The notes under the pieces: model-generated
What the model was told of the DNA's origin: nothing
The model's input: the letters and a program-made list of their open reading frames with translations, nothing else
Databases searched by the model: none
Part shown: positions 33,746-42,436 of the stretch, piece by piece
Position numbering within the stretch: position 1 is the first letter of the stretch
How the letters are laid out: each line of letters begins with the position of its first letter
Source: Spirochaetota bacterium
GTDB taxonomy: Bacteria; Spirochaetota; UBA4802; JAFGDQ01
DNA length: 64,000 nucleotides
Direction: 5' to 3'
Assembly (NCBI GenBank): GCA_016932015.1
Contig: JAFGDQ010000055.1
Location: 1-64,000 of the forward strand
Program-made: the position numbers and the translations under genes

Positions 33746-36700
33746 AAGCCAAACCATTAATTCCCTCGGAGATTTAATAAAAATTAAAGAGGAAATCCTT
33801 GCAAAAAAAAATAAAGTTAAAGGAACCGATGAAATTCGGATCTGTACCGGAGGCAGCTGCATTGCTTCAGGGGCTCTTGCAGTAAAGAAAGCATTTGAAG
33901 ATGCAATCAATTCAAAAAAATTAAATGTAAGGGTAAAAGAAACAGGGTGTATGGGACCGTGCGCCGGAGGGCCTGTAATTATGACATGGCCTGATGGAAT
34001 TATTTATGAAAAATTAACCCCTTCGGATGCGGACATTATTGTTAAAGAACATTTGATGGAAAGCCGGATTGTAGACAGCCTGGTGCATCGTAATATTTTA
34101 ACCGGCGAGCCTGCGCCGACACAGGATCAATCGGATTTCTTTAAAAATCAGCAGAAGATCGTTCTCAGAAATTCAGGAAGAATTGATCCCCTTGACATTT
34201 TTGATTACATTGCTGAAGACGGATACCAGGCTCTTGCCAAATCCATTACAGAATTAGGGCCGGACAAAGTTATTGAAGAAATGAAAAAATCCGGACTGAG
34301 AGGACGCGGTGGAGCCGGATTTCCAACATGGATGAAATGGAACTTTACGCGTGAAGCTGCAGGAGAAGTTAAATATGTTCTTTGCAACGCTGACGAAGGT
34401 GACCCGGGAGCATTCATGGACAGAAGCGTTCTTGAAGGAGATCCTCACAGTTTAATAGAGGGTATGACAATCGCGGCATTTGCCGTGGGAGCTCAGAGAG
34501 GTTTCGTATATGTAAGGGCGGAATACCCGCTGGCGGTTGCCAGGCTTGAAAAAGCTATTGAGCAGGCTAAAGAAAAAGGCCTTCTCGGAGAAAAAATAAT
34601 GGGAACCGACTTCGCCTTTGACCTGGAAATCAGGATGGGATCCGGAGCATTTGTATGTGGAGAAGAAACAGCCCTTATTCATTCCATCGAAGGAAAACGC
34701 GGCGAACCGAGGCCCCGTCCTCCATTCCCGGCTCAGCAGGGATTATGGGGCAAGCCAAGCGTTCTGAACAATGTTGAAACTTACGCAAACGTGGCTGCAA
34801 TTATACTTAAAGGAGCAGAATGGTATGCTTCTTTCGGCACTCAGTCAAGTAAAGGAACAAAGGTTTTTGCACTTGCTGGTTCTATTAACAATACAGGTCT
34901 GGTTGAAGTTCCGATTGGCACTCCTCTCGGCGAACTCATTTATGACATAGGCGGAGGAGTAAAGAATGGAAAGAACTTTAAAGCAGCTCAGATTGGCGGT
35001 CCGTCAGGGGGATGTGTTCCAAAGCCTTATTTAAATGTTCCGCTGGATTACGATTCATTAAAGGAACTCGGTGCGATTATGGGTTCCGGCGGCCTTATAG
35101 TTATGGATGACGATACATGTATGGTGGATGTTGCCCGCTATTTTCTTGAATTTGTTCAGGAAGAGTCATGCGGCAAATGTGTACCATGCAGGGTCGGAAC
35201 CAAACGAATGCTGGAAATACTCGAACGCATATGCAGCGGCATGGGCGAAGAAGAGGATATTGACCGGCTTATTGAACTCGGGAACGAAATCAGGGATACT
35301 GCTCTTTGCGGACTCGGACAGACAGCTCCGAATCCTGTACTTTCCACTATCAGGCATTTCCGTCATGAATATGAAGATCATATTAAAAATAAACACTGCG
35401 AAGCGGGTGTATGCCCGGGCCTTGTAAGAGCTCCATGTCAGAGTGCATGCCCTGCATCTGTTGATGTACCGGGTTTTGTATCCCTGGTCGGTGAAGCACG
35501 TTACGAAGAAGCTCTCAGGCTTCACAGGGAAAGGAATCCATTTGCTGCAATCTGCGCAAGGGTATGTTTTCATACATGCGAGGACAAGTGCAGGCGTGCC
35601 TCTCTTGACGATCCGGTAGCTATTCGCAGCATCAAGCGCTTTATGGTGGATCAGGAAGTTGTTATTCAGCATCCCACCGTTAAGGAAAACAAGGAAAATG
35701 AAAACCGCAAAATTGCAATAATCGGTGCAGGACCCTCAGGTCTTTCATGCGCATACTTCCTGGCTAGATTAGGCTACAAACCCGATGTTTTCGAAGCAGG
35801 GCCCCGTCCCGGAGGAATGATGGTTCAGACCATTCCTGCTTACAGGCTTCCGAGAGAAACCCTGGCAAGAGAAATCCGGATGATAGAAAGTCTTGGCGCG
35901 GTGATCCATACTGAGCAGAAATTAGGAGAAGACTTTACTCTGGAAGAACTTAAGGCAAAAGGATATGAAGCTGTATACGTCAGTGTCGGAGCTCCGGAAG
36001 GACTTCATATGGGAATTCCGGGAGAAGATGCCAACGGTGTTGTGCAGGCACTCCCCTTCCTCCAGAAATATAACATCAGAGGCTCTGTTTCTGTCGGCAA
36101 AAACGTTGTAGTAATCGGCGGAGGAAACGCAGCTATTGACGCCGCACGAACAGCACTGAGACTGGGTGCAGAATCCGTTTCCATTATCTACAGACGCGGA
36201 CAGGATCAGATGCCTGCTTATGACGAAGAAGTAGAAGAAGCATTAAACGAGGGTGTAAAACTTTGCGCTCTGAATCAGCCTGTTGAATTCCTTAAAGATG
36301 ATGCCGGAAACGTAAGAGCAGTAAAGTGTCTCCCCATGACACTTGGAGACTTTGACCGTTCAGGACGCCGCGCACCTACAGCCGGAAAAGCCGAACCTGT
36401 AGAATATACAGCAGATCAGGTTATAGTAGCTATAGGGCAGCGTCTTGATTCAAAAGTTATTTTCGGAGACGCTGATATTGAAAAGAATGATCATGGATTC
36501 ATTAAAACGGATCCTGTAACAGGCGAAACTTCCCTGCCCTGTATATTCGCAGGCGGAGATATGGCAGACGGGCCTTCTTCAGTAGTCGAGGCCATTGCTT
36601 CTGGTGAAAAAGCAGCAGTAGGTATTGACATGATGCTAAGCGGGGAAAACCGCGCATTCTGGCGTTATGAGCAGGAAATAAAAACGGATTACGATCCTGA

Positions 36701-36887
36701 TTCAGATCCGGTACCATACCCGCGTGAAAAGATCCGGGTACTGCCCAATAACAGACGCAGGCACAACTTTGACGAAGTTGAGCTTCCGTGGAATGAAGCA
36801 GTAGCACGCCGTCAGGCACATCGCTGTCTGCGCTGCGATTACGGAAAGAGTATACGTATGAGACCAAAGGAGGAAATACATGCCTGA
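33738..36887 (+). CDS. hydB: NuoF/HydB-like subunit fused to GltD/NfnL-like NAD(P)H module
   Basis: A 1049-residue fusion. Order: [2Fe-2S] thioredoxin-like domain (about 35-115, CTGGSC and CMGPCAGG); NuoF-type FMN/NADH domain (GLRGRGGAGFPT, CNADEGDPGAF), SLBB, and the N3 [4Fe-4S] motif CGKCVPC (about 145-560); then a GltD/NfnL-like part (about 560-1049) with two ferredoxin-type clusters (CQSACP, CARVCFHTCEDKC), an FAD site (IIGAGPSGLS) and a second nucleotide site (VVVIGGGNAAIDAARTAL, then YRR, which favours NADPH). Ordinary HydB lacks this last half. The subunit could thus handle NADH and NADPH at two flavins. The start is the ATG at 33738, behind GGGGGCAGG, overlapping hydC; the stop overlaps hydA by eight bases. 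Confidence 0.93.
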   Translation: MSKSQTINSLGDLIKIKEEILAKKNKVKGTDEIRICTGGSCIASGALAVKKAFEDAINSKKLNVRVKETGCMGPCAGGPVIMTWPDGIIYEKLTPSDADIIVKEHLMESRIVDSLVHRNILTGEPAPTQDQSDFFKNQQKIVLRNSGRIDPLDIFDYIAEDGYQALAKSITELGPDKVIEEMKKSGLRGRGGAGFPTWMKWNFTREAAGEVKYVLCNADEGDPGAFMDRSVLEGDPHSLIEGMTIAAFAVGAQRGFVYVRAEYPLAVARLEKAIEQAKEKGLLGEKIMGTDFAFDLEIRMGSGAFVCGEETALIHSIEGKRGEPRPRPPFPAQQGLWGKPSVLNNVETYANVAAIILKGAEWYASFGTQSSKGTKVFALAGSINNTGLVEVPIGTPLGELIYDIGGGVKNGKNFKAAQIGGPSGGCVPKPYLNVPLDYDSLKELGAIMGSGGLIVMDDDTCMVDVARYFLEFVQEESCGKCVPCRVGTKRMLEILERICSGMGEEEDIDRLIELGNEIRDTALCGLGQTAPNPVLSTIRHFRHEYEDHIKNKHCEAGVCPGLVRAPCQSACPASVDVPGFVSLVGEARYEEALRLHRERNPFAAICARVCFHTCEDKCRRASLDDPVAIRSIKRFMVDQEVVIQHPTVKENKENENRKIAIIGAGPSGLSCAYFLARLGYKPDVFEAGPRPGGMMVQTIPAYRLPRETLAREIRMIESLGAVIHTEQKLGEDFTLEELKAKGYEAVYVSVGAPEGLHMGIPGEDANGVVQALPFLQKYNIRGSVSVGKNVVVIGGGNAAIDAARTALRLGAESVSIIYRRGQDQMPAYDEEVEEALNEGVKLCALNQPVEFLKDDAGNVRAVKCLPMTLGDFDRSGRRAPTAGKAEPVEYTADQVIVAIGQRLDSKVIFGDADIEKNDHGFIKTDPVTGETSLPCIFAGGDMADGPSSVVEAIASGEKAAVGIDMMLSGENRAFWRYEQEIKTDYDPDSDPVPYPREKIRVLPNNRRRHNFDEVELPWNEAVARRQAHRCLRCDYGKSIRMRPKEEIHA

Positions 36888-38658
36888 GATAATTATGAAT
36901 GGGATGAAACTGAATCCCGCTGACAACACCACTATTCTTGACGCTGCTCGCGCAGCCGGAATAAAAATACCGACTCTCTGCTTTCTCGAAGGAAAGACTC
37001 CTCTGGGAGCATGCAGAGTCTGTATAGTTGAGATTGAAGGAAGCCAGGCACTTTCCGCTTCCTGCTGTACCCCGGTAAGGCAGGGGATGGTAATTCATAC
37101 CAACAGCCTCCGTGTCCGCAACGCGCGCCGCATGATTGTAGAGCTGCTGTTAAGCGAGCATGAAGGAGACTGTCAGTACTGCGACCGTTCCGAAGACTGC
37201 GAACTGAAAAAGCTCGCAAATGAGCTGGGAATAAGAGCACCTAAATATACCGGCGAAAAAACCGGATCGAAAATTGATGATACTACACCGGCCATTATCC
37301 GGGATTCAGGTAAATGCATAAAATGCAGACGATGTGTAACAGTATGCAATGCTGTTCAGAATGTCGGAGCTATTTTTCCGCAGGGACGCGGATTTGAAAC
37401 AACAATAAGCCCTGCCTTTGCTGCCGGCCTTGACTCTGTGGCATGTGTTCAGTGCGGGCAGTGTACAGCTGTCTGCCCTGTTGGAGCCATTATTGAAAGA
37501 GATCATACGAAGGGAGTATGGGCTGCTCTGGATGATCCGAAAAAACACGTTGTTGTTCAGACTGCACCTGCTATCAGGGCATCACTGGGAGAAGCTTTTG
37601 ACCTTCCTCCCGGAACACTTGTAACAGGACGCATGGTCACAGCACTCAGACATATGGGTTTTGATGCGATATTTGATACAAACTTTACTGCCGACCTTAC
37701 AATAATTGAAGAAGGCAATGAACTTCTGAAGCGTCTGAAAACAGTTCTGGTTGACGGCGGAGAAGCAGCTCTTCCGCAGTTTACAAGCTGTTCACCCGGC
37801 TGGATTAAATTCGCGGAATATTTTTATCCTGAATTTCTTCCGAATATTTCCACATGCAAGTCGCCTCAACAGATGTTCGGAGCACTTGCAAAGACTTACT
37901 ATGCGGAAAAAAAAGGAATCAATCCTGAGGATGTCATAGTAGTATCGGTAATGCCGTGTACTGCCAAAAAATACGAATGCCAGCGTGAGGAAATGTATGA
38001 CAGCGGTTATCAGGATGTGGATTATGTTCTGACAACACGCGAATTAGGAAGAATGATCAAACAGGCAGGGTTGAATTTCATAGAACTTCCTGAAAGTGAA
38101 ATGGATGCGCCTCTTGGCATGTCATCAGGAGCAGCGGATATCTTCGCCAATACCGGCGGAGTTATGGAAGCAGCTTTAAGGACTGTTTATGAAGTTGTAA
38201 CAGGAAGACCTCTTCCAATGGAAAATCTTCATGTAACACCTCTTACTACACTTGAAGGGGTAAAAACAGCCTCTCTGAAAATAGAAGGTGCAGTGCCTGA
38301 CTGGTCATTCCTTGAAGGTGTAGAAGTACGAGTTGCAGTTGCTCACGGACTGGATAATGCATCCAGGCTTCTGGAAACAATAAAGGACGGAAAAGAAAAT
38401 TTCCATTTTGTGGAAGTTATGACATGTCCGGGCGGCTGTATTGGCGGAGGCGGACAGCCGCGCTATACAACCGACGAAATACGCAAAGCACGTATTGAGG
38501 CCATATTCAAGGAAGATGAAGGGAAAGCTCTGAGAAAATCCCATGATAATCCTGCTATAATTCAGATATATGAGGAATTTCTTGGGCAGCCTCTTGGGGA
38601 GAAATCTCATCATCTGCTGCACACCTGTTATCAAAAGCGGGAAAAAGTGCTTCAATAA
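36880..38658 (+). CDS. hydA: [FeFe] hydrogenase catalytic subunit (HydA)
   Basis: A 592-residue iron-only hydrogenase. In order: N-terminal [2Fe-2S] (Cys34, 45, 48 and 62 or 63), His-ligated [4Fe-4S] (His94, Cys98, 101, 107), two ferredoxin clusters (CIKCRRCVTVC at 146-156, CVQCGQCTAVC at 189-199) and a complete H-cluster domain with Cys304 (TSCSPGW), Cys360 (MPCTAKKYE), Cys516 and Cys520 (TCPGGCIGGGG). It reversibly forms H2 in the cytoplasm. The residue after Cys304 is Ser where characterised enzymes have the proton-relay Cys. AAAGGAGGAAATAC gives an ideal ribosome binding site inside the end of hydB. No HydEFG maturation genes are in the window. Confidence 0.94.
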   Translation: MPEIIMNGMKLNPADNTTILDAARAAGIKIPTLCFLEGKTPLGACRVCIVEIEGSQALSASCCTPVRQGMVIHTNSLRVRNARRMIVELLLSEHEGDCQYCDRSEDCELKKLANELGIRAPKYTGEKTGSKIDDTTPAIIRDSGKCIKCRRCVTVCNAVQNVGAIFPQGRGFETTISPAFAAGLDSVACVQCGQCTAVCPVGAIIERDHTKGVWAALDDPKKHVVVQTAPAIRASLGEAFDLPPGTLVTGRMVTALRHMGFDAIFDTNFTADLTIIEEGNELLKRLKTVLVDGGEAALPQFTSCSPGWIKFAEYFYPEFLPNISTCKSPQQMFGALAKTYYAEKKGINPEDVIVVSVMPCTAKKYECQREEMYDSGYQDVDYVLTTRELGRMIKQAGLNFIELPESEMDAPLGMSSGAADIFANTGGVMEAALRTVYEVVTGRPLPMENLHVTPLTTLEGVKTASLKIEGAVPDWSFLEGVEVRVAVAHGLDNASRLLETIKDGKENFHFVEVMTCPGGCIGGGGQPRYTTDEIRKARIEAIFKEDEGKALRKSHDNPAIIQIYEEFLGQPLGEKSHHLLHTCYQKREKVLQ

Positions 38659-38830
38659 TATATATCTAACAGCTCGGTCTGCTGTTTATGAAATTTTTTC
38701 AATGATCAGCAGCCGGGCTTTATTATCATTTTTTCATCTTGACAGCACACAATAATACCTTAAGACTAATCATTTAGCTGTCTCTGCATCTTTTGCAATG
38801 TTATTCTGAAAAGCTGTTTTTCAAAAGTGA

Positions 38831-38861
38831 TATATGTCCCAATGTATCATCAGGACATATA
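38831..38861 (+). other. Hairpin before the small membrane protein gene
   Basis: TATATGTCC (38831-38839) pairs perfectly with GGACATATA (38853-38861) across a 13-nt loop, 28 bases before the start codon. A T-rich stretch follows. It may be a weak terminator of the hydrogenase operon or a leader structure of the next gene. Confidence 0.35.
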
Positions 38862-38888
38862 ATTTTATATTGAATAAAAGGATTCAAT

Positions 38889-39518
38889 ATGGAACTAAAT
38901 CAACCGCAGTTAACAGATCAGGCAATGCAGTTACTCAGAAATGTAAGCACCTTTCAATGGTACTTTATACCTCTGCTTGCTTTTGTAGTATATATTTACT
39001 TTAATGAAATTGAAAAAAAGAACTGGAAAGGCGTGGCCGCCGGGCTGTCATTATACTCGACTCACTGGTTTGCTGAAATACTGAACGCTTTGATACAGCA
39101 CTTCTCAGGACACGCGCTCTGGACCGTCCCTACAGGGACTTCATTCCTCCTGTTAGTAGGTGTAGGCTGGGAACTATCAATGATGTTTGCTGCGGCAGGA
39201 TTAATTTTTACCAAGATACTTCCCAAAGATCCGAAATTAAAAATCCTTGGCATAAATAACCGTATTGCGATGGCAGTTCTTAATGCAGCCTTCTTTTCTA
39301 TATTTGAAATCTTTCTCGCACGAACTCCGGCTTTCCACTGGGTTTATCCGTGGTGGGGAGCACTTCCTGTGTTTATAACAGTATATATCCCTTTTTTCCT
39401 GATGGCTAATTTTGCATATGACTGGAAACCAAAAGTCCAGAAAACAGTAATTGGATCCCTGATAGCCGTTGATATAGCAGCAATGATTATATTCGCAGGC
39501 ATACTTGAATTTATATAA
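38889..39518 (+). CDS. Multi-pass membrane protein of unknown function
   Basis: A 209-residue protein I do not recognise. It has about six hydrophobic segments: around 22-38 (WYFIPLLAFVVYIYF), 46-60, 82-108, 126-143, 152-175 and 185-206. Charged or polar residues that may matter lie between them, notably HWFAEILNAL and FHWVYPWWGALP. There is no signal peptide or soluble domain. AAAAGGATTC precedes the ATG. It follows the hydrogenase operon by 230 bases on the same strand, with a possible own promoter (TTGACA at 38739), so a functional link is uncertain. It could be a small transporter or an unassigned enzyme. Confidence 0.7.
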   Translation: MELNQPQLTDQAMQLLRNVSTFQWYFIPLLAFVVYIYFNEIEKKNWKGVAAGLSLYSTHWFAEILNALIQHFSGHALWTVPTGTSFLLLVGVGWELSMMFAAAGLIFTKILPKDPKLKILGINNRIAMAVLNAAFFSIFEIFLARTPAFHWVYPWWGALPVFITVYIPFFLMANFAYDWKPKVQKTVIGSLIAVDIAAMIIFAGILEFI

Positions 39519-39581
39519 ACTTATTATCTTCTGACTGCTATCCTGTTGAAGTGAGTCTTATACATCTTCTTTCGAAAAACC

Positions 39582-40364
39582 TTACTCAGCAAATCCCGAT
39601 AAATCAGTAATTACGGGATTTTTCCCGCATACAGGGCACTCAGAATTAGGCTCCAGAGAAACTGTATTTACATCAAAATGAAATGTATCGAAATAAAAAA
39701 GCTTATTTGTCAAAAGACTGCCTTTACCAATAAGATACTTTACAGCTTCTGTTGCCTGAATTGTTCCGAATGTTCCTGCAGCAGTTCCGAATATTCCCAC
39801 ATCGCTGCTTGAAGGGGAAACACCTGACGGCGGCGGAGAGCTGAACATACATCTCAGACACGCAGTACCCGGAGTATATGTAATTGTCTGCCCGTGAAAC
39901 ATTAGTACTCCGCAGTGTGAGTAAGGCTTTTTATTTAAAACACAGGCGTCATTTATTAAAAATTTAGCTGCAAAGTTATCAGTGCATTCTATAATAAAAT
40001 CATATTCCTTTATTATCTTCTCAATATTGCCTTTAGTCAGTTTTTCTTTGTAAGTTATTATGTTTACATCAGGATTAATTTTTACCGCTTTCTCTTTTGC
40101 TGACTCAATCTTCGGCCTGCCTACATCTGCGGACCAGTGAATTACCTGCCGCTGAAGATTTGAAATATCTACAACATCATAATCGGCTATTCCGAGAGTA
40201 CCTATCCCGCATGCACTAAGATAAAGAATATTCGGAGAACCTAGCCCGCCTGCTCCAATGACAAGAATCCTGGAGCTTAAAAGCTTTTCCTGACCTTCCT
40301 CTCCGATATCCCTGATCAGAATATTCCTGCTGTAACGCTGTCTTTGCTCATCTGTTAAAGCCAT
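39582..40364 (-). CDS. ThiF/MoeB-family adenylyltransferase (E1-like)
   Basis: A 260-residue E1-like enzyme that adenylates the C-terminus of a ubiquitin-like sulfur carrier. The ATP site is VIGAGGLGS (35-43) with the acidic strand IADYDVVDISNLQRQ; zinc ligands are CLRC (169-172) and CPVC (243-246). The site of the ThiF persulfide cysteine reads SSSDVG, with no Cys, so sulfur transfer may rely on a partner. No ThiS/MoaD-like carrier gene is in the window. It is the last gene of a likely minus-strand operon, 22 bases after the PP-loop thiolase gene, suggesting a shared sulfur-transfer pathway; thiamine, molybdopterin and RNA thiolation are all possible. Confidence 0.88.
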   Translation of the reverse strand: MALTDEQRQRYSRNILIRDIGEEGQEKLLSSRILVIGAGGLGSPNILYLSACGIGTLGIADYDVVDISNLQRQVIHWSADVGRPKIESAKEKAVKINPDVNIITYKEKLTKGNIEKIIKEYDFIIECTDNFAAKFLINDACVLNKKPYSHCGVLMFHGQTITYTPGTACLRCMFSSPPPSGVSPSSSDVGIFGTAAGTFGTIQATEAVKYLIGKGSLLTNKLFYFDTFHFDVNTVSLEPNSECPVCGKNPVITDLSGFAE

Positions 40365-40386
40365 TATATCTTACCCGTTCCTGTTT

Positions 40387-41394
40387 TTATTCTTTTGTTC
40401 CGGTTGTAATATTAAAAAAATCCGATTTCTCTATAAAAGAGATATTTCCGGTTATCTCATTACCCAGTTGATTTTCTCCGAAAAAAACAAGAGCTTCAGT
40501 ATCGTTAAAATCTGAATATCTTAAAGTTAATGCAGCAGCAAGTGCTTTTGATTCTTCAGACTTATTGCCCTGCAGTATAGTCGTTGGACCCGGGACTTCA
40601 TATGACAATTCAAAAACCAGATCACCCTGCCTTTTATATTTCCACAGGCTCTCATTCTCATTCATATTGCGTCCTACGATTATCTTGCTGTTTCCAAATC
40701 TGAAATGCCTTCCGAAATTAAGCACCTGAACATCATCCCAAGAGGTATTTTCATTATGCGCCAGCAGGTCCTTCATTTTCATCGCGAAATGCTTTTCAGT
40801 CAGCATACATCCGCCTGCTACAGGAGTGTATGTATCAATACCCGTTTCTTCTGCTAAGTGAAACTGCGCGTCTCTGCCTCGTCCGCTTATTGAAAGCATA
40901 TCTTCACGCCTCACCCAGCCTTCTTTTTCCGCAATTGTCTCAGGAAAGGACTTTGCTGACAAAGGCCTGAGTATTCTCCCCTTAAGACCGGAATCTTTCT
41001 CAAGCAACTCCATGGCATTCCGATGCTGAGACATGGGGCGTTGCCCAAGAACTTCTCCGGTCACTATAAATTCCGCCCCGATTTCCTCTGCAATTCTTTT
41101 CGCCTGTTTCAGCATATATATTTTGCAGTCAATACACGGATTTATGCCTGAACCATAACCATATCTTGGATTCCTTATAATATCAAGATAATCCTGTCCC
41201 ATGGTTTCCATGCGGCACTCCATGCCGAGCGTTGAGGCGGCCTCTGCTACAATATAGCAAGGTTTGTGATTTTTAATAAATGGCAGAACAAAATGCACCC
41301 CGATTACATCAATCCCCTGATCAAGCATTATTCTTGCGGCAAGGACAGAATCAAGTCCGCCTGAGAATAATGCTATAGCTTTTATCTTTTTCAT
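40387..41394 (-). CDS. PP-loop tRNA/RNA thiolase-like protein with NFACT-R-like tail
   Basis: A 335-residue PP-loop ATPase related to MnmA/ThiI. SGGLDS (11-16) is the adenylating PP-loop; Cys87 and Cys90 (NPCIDC) and Cys196 (AGGCML) stand where MnmA-type enzymes hold catalytic and disulfide-partner cysteines. Unlike MnmA, the C-terminal part (about 225-300: FRFGNSKIIVGRNMNENESL, then EVPGPTTIL) resembles the NFACT-R RNA-binding domain. Such fusions have been predicted to thiolate RNA; the exact target base is unknown. It lies between a methyltransferase-like gene (46 bases) and the ThiF-like gene (22 bases) on the same strand. MnmA itself is not excluded but the tail argues against it. Confidence 0.85.
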   Translation of the reverse strand: MKKIKAIALFSGGLDSVLAARIMLDQGIDVIGVHFVLPFIKNHKPCYIVAEAASTLGMECRMETMGQDYLDIIRNPRYGYGSGINPCIDCKIYMLKQAKRIAEEIGAEFIVTGEVLGQRPMSQHRNAMELLEKDSGLKGRILRPLSAKSFPETIAEKEGWVRREDMLSISGRGRDAQFHLAEETGIDTYTPVAGGCMLTEKHFAMKMKDLLAHNENTSWDDVQVLNFGRHFRFGNSKIIVGRNMNENESLWKYKRQGDLVFELSYEVPGPTTILQGNKSEESKALAAALTLRYSDFNDTEALVFFGENQLGNEITGNISFIEKSDFFNITTGTKE

Positions 41395-41440
41395 TATTAA
41401 TATCTTACTTTCATGTTCCTTTGAAAAAATCTGTAACCGG

Positions 41441-42346
41441 TTATTTTATCAGCATCCATCTGTATTCACGTATATGATCAAGCAATTCAAATATAATTTC
41501 CTGTTTATCTGTTCCGCAAATACGATTCAGGAAAATAAATCTCATTGAATCAATATTACGAAATCCCGGAACATCAATTAGCGGGCCGGTAATTACTTCC
41601 CTGCCGAATGACTGAGCGACTTTAACAAGATGAGAAAACCGTATTGTGAATTCAGAATGTTTATGCAGTTTAATTTCTCTCGGAAAACCCTGCTCAAGTC
41701 CCCTGTCAAGATATTCCATTCCCTCAGGGAATACCGGATCACTTGAATGCTCCGATAAGAAGACAGAATAGTTATGCCTGCTGATTTCCTCAACTAATCT
41801 TACTGCGCCAATATTAAAATTAAAAAATTCATATTCCGGTATTTCAAGATTATATTTACGGACCAGGTCATTTACTTCTTTCTTCATATTCCCCGGATCA
41901 TTATTGCATGCAACATTCATATCACCAATTACTTCGTTAAGTATAAGCAAATTAATACCGGAAATTGAAGCGAATAATTCATGTATGTCAGCCTGAATAA
42001 AATCTGTCTTTGCCTGCCATTTCCTGAGTGAATTTCTCTGGATTTTAAGCAGATAAAATGACAGATCAAACATGATAATGCGGTCTATAAGATGATCATG
42101 TTCCTGAAGCATTCCTATCATCAGGCTCCCGTATCCTCCTCCTGCTTCAGCTATTATACTGTCAGGATTCAGCACACCAAGTCTGATCAGAAAATCTCCC
42201 AGTAATGCACCGTACGGTTTCTTTACGTCAAAGGCAAGCGAACAGGGAGATTTTTCACTGGCAAACGATTCACATATCGTATATTCGTTTATTAAATCCG
42301 GTTTCCCGGATTTATGATAATCATATGTGGAATTTATTTCTGTCAT
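41441..42346 (-). CDS. Methyltransferase-like protein, putative
   Basis: A 301-residue protein with a Rossmann-like SAM-binding signature: IIAEAGGGYGSLMIGML (motif I), IIMFDLSFYLLKIQR (motif II) and INLLILNEVIGDMN, where a helper residue usually lies. The ends do not match a family I can name. The C-terminus is helical and basic. AGGTGAGAATAA precedes the ATG. It lies in the same-strand group between the Old Yellow Enzyme and the PP-loop thiolase. A joint role in RNA or cofactor modification is conceivable but only inferred from position; a stand-alone small-molecule methyltransferase is equally possible. Confidence 0.65.
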   Translation of the reverse strand: MTEINSTYDYHKSGKPDLINEYTICESFASEKSPCSLAFDVKKPYGALLGDFLIRLGVLNPDSIIAEAGGGYGSLMIGMLQEHDHLIDRIIMFDLSFYLLKIQRNSLRKWQAKTDFIQADIHELFASISGINLLILNEVIGDMNVACNNDPGNMKKEVNDLVRKYNLEIPEYEFFNFNIGAVRLVEEISRHNYSVFLSEHSSDPVFPEGMEYLDRGLEQGFPREIKLHKHSEFTIRFSHLVKVAQSFGREVITGPLIDVPGFRNIDSMRFIFLNRICGTDKQEIIFELLDHIREYRWMLIK

Positions 42347-42436
42347 TTATTCTCACCTGAGCAAAGCCTTGTTATTCAGTATATAAATCATTATACTCGT
42401 ATACCGGAAATTTCAGCTTTCTATTTCTGAAAAAAA

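Noticed and set aside
39582-42346. Considered as a thiamine or molybdopterin biosynthesis cluster
   Set aside because: No ThiS, MoaD, ThiG, MoeA or MoaE-type gene is present; only the E1-like gene would fit.
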